Of a stretch of DNA of 64,000 bases, positions 57,201 to 64,000 are shown in pieces. Origin of the DNA: Rhabditoides inermis (taxonomy: Eukaryota; Nematoda; Chromadorea; Rhabditida; Rhabditidae). Position 1 is the stretch's first letter, and each line of letters begins with the position of its first letter. Under the pieces are notes generated by a model that saw only the letters and a program-made list of their open reading frames with translations, was not told where the DNA came from and did no database searches. The position numbers and the translations under genes were made by a program. The stretch lies in the NCBI GenBank assembly GCA_963966185.1, contig CAWZYM010000431.1:182501-246500 (forward strand), written 5' to 3'.

Positions 57201-57686
57201 TAGTCTTCAACCGATTTCAGTGCGTGCGACCACTTTTGTAGTACTGGTACTGAGATTAATTTTCATGACTTTAAATTAATTTATAATACAGTATTCATGG
57301 ATATCAAGGCGATCAAAGTTTTTGAAAATTTCGTAGTGTCGTTTACAGGCGCCGTTTCTTGTTCGGGACCCGAAAATTGGCGCGAAAACTCGTGGCACGG
57401 CTTGAACGGAGACAACTCGGTGTGATATAAGCAGTGATCAGCTGATATTTTCGTTATTTGCAGATTTTTCAAAGTTAACTTGTTTTAAGGGTCTGTTCAT
57501 GTTTTATATACGTTTTAATAATTCATTATATTTGTTAGAAGATTTCGTTACATTGTTTTTTATCGAATACAACCCGTTTTACGACCGATCACATCATTTC
57601 GTTCCGCGCGCTGTGTTGTTGAGATGTGCGGGAGGGGCTCACTTCCCCAGTCGTCGTCTTTCTTTTCCCCTCCCTATCTCATTTTA
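57200..57686. other. Non-coding spacer
   Basis: No exon supported. Short open frames only. Confidence 0.4.
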
Positions 57687-59463
57687 CCGAATATTTTACT
57701 GTCCCGATCACAAGCTTTGACCATTCGGCCGTGACGTCACGGCCCGGGCCGTGACATAGCGTGACATTGATTATATATCGTTATCTGATCAAACTAAAAA
57801 TAAACCAATAACACCAATAAATTCAGCATGCATGATTTGCCCGGAATGCACATTTCAATCTCATTTTCATCATTCAAATTGACACCCGGGTGTCTATGTG
57901 AGAAACACGATTCAGCTTGAAAAGAAGCCGCTGTGATTGAAGTCACATTGAGTATAGATAAACAAACTTCTGGATTTATACCTATCTATATATTGTTGAT
58001 CTGTATACAAAATATCATAGTAAAGTTTATTTCATTCATCGAGATATTTCGATGCAAAGTGGCTGTTTCAAATTGACATCTTTCGATCCGTACATATTTC
58101 ACTGGCTCAATGACGTCCGATCGAAATGGGAACTGCACCACTAAACAGCCCATGTTTCACTCTATCTTATTATAATGTTGTTTCAGCTTTTCGTTTTCAT
58201 GATTTTCGCTATATTTCACACTCGAGTCTTGTTTCGAGAACCCGGTGCGAGAGGGGAGGGGGCGGGGCGTAGAGGAGTCGCGTCTCTCTGGCTGTGCCCT
58301 GCCACAGGCAGGCGACACTGCGACGCGATAACATATCTGACTTCTCCACTTCAACTTCATGAATTCAAAATTTATCAATCTGAAATTGTTCTCAGTTTGT
58401 CACAAACATTTAGAGCTTCAAAAAGAGGTCTCATAAGAATATAAGCAACTAACACCATGAAGTCCACGCTTTCAGACCAGTCTCGTTTGCGCACGGCGTT
58501 ATTTGAGAAACCAGCTACGATTTTTGTTGCACTGTTTTTGTCTCGTTGAGACAAGTAAAATGACATCTTATTTCTGAAATTTGGACCATTTTGAACACAT
58601 CCAGGAATTGCCACCCGGACTAATTGCCAGTTAAAGATGAGTGAATGCGCAAATCTACCTTCAACTCCCTCTTTTATGGCACTTTCCCTTTGGCAAAATG
58701 TCGGGTCTTCGCATCACACCACGCCGCCACACAGTCACTCATCTTGAACTGGTACTAAGTCAGGGTGGCAATTCCTGGATGTGTTCAAAATGGTCCAAAT
58801 TTCAAAAATAAGATGCCATTTTACTTGTCTCAACTTGACAAAAACAGTGCAACAAAAATCGTAGCTGGTTTCCCAAATAACGCCGTGCGCAAACGAGACT
58901 GGTCTGAAAGCGTGGACTTCATGGTGTTAGTTGCTTATATTCTTATAAGGCCTCTTTTTGAAGCTCTAAATGTTTGTGACAAACTGAGAACAATTTCAGA
59001 TTGATAAATTTTGAATTCATGAAGTTGAAGTGGAGAAGTCAGATATGTTATCGCGTCGCAGTGTCGCCCGCCTGTGGCAGGGCACAGCCAGAGAGACGCG
59101 ACTCCTCTACGCCCCGCCCCCTCCCCTCTCGCACCGGGTTCTCGAAACAAGACTCGAGTGTGAAATATAGCGAAAATCATGAAAAGAGACTCGAGTGTGA
59201 AATATAGCGAAAATCATTCAATCACAGCGGCTTCTTTTCAAGCTGAATCGTGTTTCTCACATGGACACCCGGGTGTCAATTTGAATGATGAAAATGAGAT
59301 TGAAATGTGCATTCCGGGCAAATCATGTATGCTGAATTTATTGGTGTTATTGGTTTATTTTTAGTTTGATCAGATAACGATATATAATCAATGTCACGCT
59401 ATGTCACGGCCCGGGCCGTGACGTCACGGCCGAATGGTCAAAGCTTGTGATCGGACAGTACTT
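57687..59463. mobile_element. 1.78-kb foldback element with long inverted arms
   Basis: The outer ends TACTGTCCCGATCACAAGC and the inverse at about 59445-59463 start two arms. The arms share GTGACGTCACGGCCCGGGCC (itself palindromic), GACACCCGGGTGTC and a long inner block 58190-58617 paired with 58763-59190. The left arm holds about 215 extra bases (57950-58165). The loop is 58618-58762. There is no intact transposase. Outer bases are not a clear target-site duplication. Confidence 0.88.
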
Positions 59464-59499
59464 TTGAATATTTTGAAGGGAGTAGACCGTGTACATGTC

Positions 59500-59884
59500 G
59501 CTCATCCGGCATGCAAGCAGCGCGATGTGTTGCTCACCTCGCAAGCCGGTTTTGGACAAACGACTACGTGGGTTGTCAATTTATTATTTTGTTATGTTGT
59601 GTATTGATTGCCGTTGTTCAGATCGACCTTGTCGGCGATGACTCGCTGCACTTGGCGCGTACCACACGCCGGGCTGGATGCGCGGCTGCACCGGGCAGCT
59701 CAAGACCGACGAGCTCGCCATGCTCATCCACTTCAGGAACATGTATAAGGTGCGCAATGTGTTGATTTACCTATATTCATTGAAAGTTCTTATGCGCATG
59801 TTTGTTGTGGCATTACTGTTGTTTGCAGGACGGAATCGACCTCAAGTGTGGCCCGGGTCAGTGGGACGAGAAGCCCGACTACTA
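59500..59884 (+). CDS. Unrecognised 3' exons (possible gene fragment)
   Basis: An exon ending MRGCTGQLKTDELAMLIHFR..., donor at 59750, then an acceptor TTTGCAG and a short last exon ending GIDLKCGPGQWDEKPDY and TAG at 59882-59884. The frame upstream of HTPGWMRGC is broken by a stop, so it may be a pseudogene like its neighbours. A possible earlier exon lies at about 59495-59568. Protein family not recognised. Confidence 0.4.
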
Positions 59885-60016
59885 GCCTCAAACACAAGAA
59901 ACTCGTCTCAAGCTCTAGCCCCCGTTTGATGTTTTAGAACCTGTTGTTTTGTTGTTTGTTGATTTGGATAAAATAATGATTCGAATATTTTACACTTTCA
60001 CAGTTTTATCTTACAT

Positions 60017-60156
60017 CTATATCAACAATATGGACAAGACAGATTCAAAATTCAACAACTGTGAGTATTTGTCGTCGTCGTGTGTGTAGGGGGTGGTGCG
60101 GGTGATGAGCGAGCGGTCGAGCAAGTTGGTGGGGATTCCATTCTGCAAGATGAGGC
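60017..60156 (-). pseudogene. RuvB-like AAA+ ATPase (RUVBL/pontin-reptin) exon fragment
   Basis: After an acceptor TGATCAG the minus strand reads LILQNGIPTNLLDRSLITRT followed by PYTHDDDKYSQLL and a stop. GIP.(D/N)LLDR..I..T.PYT is the conserved sensor-I/arginine-finger neighbourhood of RUVBL1 and RUVBL2. Only one exon is recognisable; another minus exon at 60465-60375 (VYESNDLILRAMTGATESQ) has a stop and is of unclear origin. RUVBL proteins act in INO80/TIP60 chromatin complexes. Confidence 0.55.
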
Positions 60157-60469
60157 CTGATCATAGCACAAAAACAAAAATCAATCAATAATCTCACTCC
60201 TTGAGAAAAAAAATGAGCGTGTGAATTGTGAGCATATGTATGATATGATTTCACTCATCTGCAAAATTTGAAGTCAAACATGATCAGAATGTTACATGCA
60301 CTATGTGAAGGAAAAAGACCGACATAAGAGTGGTACTTAGATTAGGGGTTGTACAGTACCTGTGAGTTCTCCTAAGCTCGGCCCTGGCTCTCCGTCGCGC
60401 CTCCACCCTGGCTCTCCGTCGCGCCCGTCATCGCTCTTAGAATCAAGTCGTTAGACTCGTAGACCTGAA

Positions 60470-61140
60470 ATATTTATTGCTTACCAATAAATTAAACAAT
60501 TATCATTAAGATACCACAATAACAACTCATCAAAGGTTCAATCGATCACTGGGGACAATCAAGAAAACCTGTCTGTGTGCGAGTTATAAGGAGAGAAATA
60601 GATGATTTCAAGAGCGGCGCGAATGCAGGAAGGGAGAAGGATGCGCATCACATGCGCAAAAAAACACCATACATGTCGGCGATGCTCGCCTTGTAGGCGT
60701 AGAAGCAGAACACGTAAATTACAAAACATGTCCAAGTCAATATGCATAAGAAAACAATAAATTTTCATCCAAAACTCGTACATAAACAAAACATGCATAG
60801 AATACATATCGTACACAAACAAAATAACATTATAAATTTATAAATCGAAAAGAAAAGGTAAAACACAGTTACGCTCGCCCGATAAAAAAAACAGCAGGGC
60901 GGCGGCCGATCGCTCGTTCGTTGTGCAAAAAGTGACGTCACGTATAGTTTCTTCATTTCTCACCATGCACGACGTTAATTCTTGCAATTCTCACTAGCTT
61001 TTAAATTTACTAACTATCAATTTTACCAGTTTTCTTGAAACTTTCAACAGATTTTATTATGAAAAGTGCTCGGTTTGCCATGTTCTGTCATGTGGTAGTC
61101 GTAGTTTTCTCACGAAATTCAGAGTGGTATATCCCTTTAA
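60470..61140. other. AT-rich spacer, no supported gene
   Basis: Short open frames only; a CpG-containing patch at 60885-60960. Confidence 0.4.
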
Positions 61141-61203
61141 CACTCGAGTCTTGTTTCGAAAACCCGGTGCAAGAGGGGAGGGGGCGGGGCGTAGAGGAGT
61201 CGC
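61141..61203. repeat. 62-bp scrap of the foldback element
   Basis: ACTCGAGTCTTGTTTCG to GTAGAGGAGTCGCG matches 58213-58281 and joins the 1.18-kb repeat directly. Confidence 0.85.
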
Positions 61204-62390
61204 GGGTGGGCAATTCACCGCCATTAGGGAGCGTAAGAGTGAACAGAGTGCGAGGCGGCGGAAATAGACATGCGAGAGCACGCTATCAGATTCAAATATG
61301 GAAATTTCGCGCGACCGGCGGTCCCACTGATTGTGCCCGGGGTGGGACCGTGTGTGATCGGTGTGTCGCGAAAAATGCGACATTGGGCGCGCCCGCAAAT
61401 GCAAGTCGGAGGCACCACGCGACGCGTTCGCTTTCCTCGTCACTCCCGCGTAAATAATTTAAAAAAAAAACAGTTACAAAAGTATATTGCTATATAATCC
61501 TTCATAATCTATCAACCAACTGCTTCTTCAACTCTCCTGAAACAGCTTCTTATGCTCGCATCAATTTCGAGGTAAGCCCGCTTCACGGCCACATTTTGTG
61601 TGATGGACCATGAATAAACGAAGGTGCTTGATTATCAGATGTTGTCACTTCATGTCAACTGTAATCATATGATTAAAAAGTACGAATATTCCTCAAAAGT
61701 GTCTTAAATCAATGATTCAATGCCATGTTACGCATTCATCGCGTTGAATGATACTGAAAAGTCTCTCTAAAACCGCTCGATTTCATTTTCTCACACATTT
61801 TCATGTAATCAAGGATAGAGAATCAGATCGAAAATTCATTTTTGTAGCATATTGTTAATCTCAATAATTTTTGGATACTAGTGACTCTCGGAAAACCCTG
61901 GAAAAGAGCCGCAGGTGAGCTCTATCGAGTGATCGTAAGAGCCACCTATTCACGGCCGCTCCGTCTGGCGGGAGGGCGGTTTTCTCGATTTTTTTGCGAG
62001 GCCTTTTTCTGTGAATCTCTTCTGCACATCGCCGTAAAGCGTGTAGCGCGCGCTCTCTCACCAAAAACCAATAATCAGTGATATCTGGTGATAAAGGAGG
62101 AATCAAGGAACTCTGTAAACGCAACTGGCTGCAGTTAGCTCAAAAGTAGCACATATGTAGTTACAAACGGCTATGATAGCACTTATGACAAAGGATCTAT
62201 AGGCAGAAGAACGGAATGGCAGTTTTGCGCAAACGATAACATATACAACATGGGTGAACTCTCTCGGCTATCATATATCCTGTTTGAATCTTGTATGAGC
62301 CCCTCACGTCATACGGCCGTCATATTTTTGCGAGGAAATGGAGAAGAGCTAATGTGTTTTCTGCTGGGAAACCACAGATGTATAGAGACG
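61204..62390. repeat. 1.18-kb dispersed repeat, copy 2
   Basis: Same orientation and nearly the same sequence as 11565-12750. Differences are single-base changes and short indels (for example a missing GAT in the GCGAAAAATGCG block). Confidence 0.88.
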
Positions 62391-62674
62391 AATGAGGAGA
62401 AAATATGAATGGTAGCAACACATTCTCGATCCTACGATTCTTTTTTTCCGAATCGAGAAGATGCAACGCCATAGACAGATTCTTTCATATTCGCGTGTTT
62501 ACTCGTGAATAATAATGATTTTGCACTCAAACAATATAGAAGGCGGATCCGAAAAAAAGTAGTTTTGAATGTGTATATTTCAATAAATCAGGTTTTTCAA
62601 TAAATCAGCATGATGGGTTAACTGGAAGCACACACAATCGAAAAAAACGGACTCTGGAAGACGAACAACCACGA

Positions 62675-63225
62675 GAACAAGCCGGATTCCGGAGCGGCTA
62701 CTGCTGCGCCGATCACCTCCAGACCGTCTCTCAGGTCGTGGAAAGAGCCCGCGATTACAAGACCCCGCTAGTGCTCACCTTCGTCGACTTCGAGAAGGCG
62801 TTCGACCGGCTCGACCACGGATTCCTTCTCCGTGCTCTTGAGATGCTCAACGTCGAGGAGGGATACCTGGCTGCGCTATCTGACTGCTACGACAACAACC
62901 AGCTACTTCTGAAGCTCTTCTCCAACTTGCTGAAGATCACTGTGCGATGCGGAGTGAAGCAAGGAGACACTGTCTCCCCAGTGCTCTTCACTGCTGCGCT
63001 GGAAGTCGTCTTCCGCCAACTCGACTGGAGTGACTACGACCTTCGAGTGGACGGAGAGAAGCTGAACCATCTGCGCTTCGCTGACGACATCGTGCTGATC
63101 ACCGAGACCACGGCAGATGCTGAACGGATGCTGAACGAGCTGAACACGGAGAGCGAGAAGGCCGGGCTGCGCATCAACATCGGCAAGACGCAGTTCATCC
63201 GAAACGAGAGGTGGAGGTCCAGTGT
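62675..63225 (+). pseudogene. RTE-type non-LTR reverse transcriptase fragment
   Basis: The open frame reads EQAGFRSGYCCADHL, then LTFVDFEKAFDRLDHGFLL (Asp of motif A), CGVKQGDTVSPVLFTAALE, VFRQLDWSD, LRFADDIVLI (catalytic FADD box) and GLRINIGKTQF. This order and the F.AALE.VFRQL.W block are typical of RTE-clade LINE elements. Endonuclease and C-terminal parts are missing; homology stops near ERWRSS at about 63222. Reverse transcriptase copies element RNA into DNA; this piece cannot do so alone. Confidence 0.85.
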
Positions 63226-63229
63226 GTTA

Positions 63230-64000
63230 TTTTTCATGTCCAGGAGAACGAATTGTGAACGTCTGTTTCATAAGAGCAAACAAAGCCTGCATCTGGTTGT
63301 TACATTTCCACTATTGAAAAATAGATACATTTTCCAATATTCGACTATACCGGACAATATGAAGATTTTTGTGTGAAAAATCAAAGGGAACAGGTAAGCA
63401 GCGAAACATGATACATTTTACATGCTTTTAACATACATAATAACATGTCTCGACATGTTGATATGCGTATGACATGTTGATATGCTTCTCATTTGGGAAA
63501 AGCAACATGACCGACCTTCCACGATGTGCTCGCGACTGCGTGGAAGGAATGCTGCGCTCGACCATTACCAGGTTATTGATTCTTGAATAGACATAGTTTG
63601 TTTATGTTGTTTTTTAGATTACGATCACACACGTCTCAGCAACCGCATACATCGAAGCAATATCATACAATTACTATACTATTATACAACAAATTCACAA
63701 GAGGGATGCGTTACGGTATCAAACACTCGTAGGCACCGTAACGCATCTACTGAAGCCATCAAAATCTTAAATGTGACAATGTTTAGGCGTCACGAGCTGT
63801 TTGGATACCAAACCGTGTGCGATGTTGCTCATTATTGGGCGCAGTTTGCAATGGCGTCGAAGGGATTCCAATGCTACTGGACTACATAGTAACAAGTCAG
63901 ATGCTGATGCTTACACAGATTTCTCTAATCGCAAACCTCCAGATCACGACCACACATGTCACAGCGACCGCATACACCGGGGGAATTTTAGTCAACTTGT
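63230..64000. other. Right-edge spacer
   Basis: Contains GACATGTTGATATGC twice (63452-63490) and CACCGTAACGCATC versus GATGCGTTACGGT as a short inverted repeat (63694-63745). AGATCACGACCACACATGTC at about 63941 resembles AGATTACGATCACACACGTC at 63617. No gene supported. Confidence 0.35.

Overview
This is a transposon-rich stretch of a eukaryotic genome, most likely a free-living or rhabditid/diplogastrid-type nematode. The reasons are very short introns (often 40-60 bases) ending in TTTCAG, several secreted threonine-rich proteins carrying the nematode-typical C6 domain, and a divergent UPF1-like helicase family. There is no bacterial-style operon, no rRNA and no convincing functional tRNA. 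All gene models were read by eye from open frames plus GT/AG junctions; none has been checked against RNA or databases.

Left part (1-24 kb). The left edge holds the first exons of a secreted charged protein (minus). A family of C6-domain genes follows: C6-1 (minus, 5.55-3.8 kb), C6-2 (plus, 6.33-7.97 kb, complete), C6-3 (minus, 18.7-16.46 kb, complete), an orphan duplicated first exon (19.0 kb), a broken C6-4 (plus, 19.3-20.5 kb) and a two-exon relic C6-5 (22.06-22.49 kb). Their introns are full of GA/CT, CCCTCTCT and CTCA microsatellites. Between 8 and 16 kb lie a possible small secreted-protein gene, a possible single-pass membrane protein gene, and several MITEs and foldback repeats.

Middle (22.5-45 kb). 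A truncated LTR-retroelement (promoter, long leader, gag with two zinc knuckles) runs directly into the truncated 3' end of a 12-exon SF1/UPF1-like helicase gene on the minus strand. Next is an inverted duplication with 2.09-kb arms (30.25-35.47 kb). The right arm is the 3' half of a multi-exon transposase-like gene (minus, 37.2-34.6 kb), and the spacer holds a convergent acidic-protein gene. Then come a beta-COP pseudogene, a 215-bp exon/intron minisatellite, and the first of two paralogous two-gene cassettes (genes A1 and B1; B looks like a cysteine-rich DDE transposase).

Right part (45-64 kb). It holds pseudogene pieces of a MAP kinase kinase and of Elongator subunit ELP1, a three-copy 251-bp exon array, the second A2-B2 cassette, a 1.8-kb foldback element, a RuvB-like AAA+ fragment, a second copy of a 1.18-kb repeat also seen at 11.6 kb, and an RTE-type reverse transcriptase fragment.

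Overall the region looks like a sink for duplicated and decaying gene pieces with many mobile elements. The best candidates for something undescribed are the paired A+B cassettes, the transposase plus partner gene around the inverted duplication, and a set of AT-rich clusters each built from its own short palindromic word.
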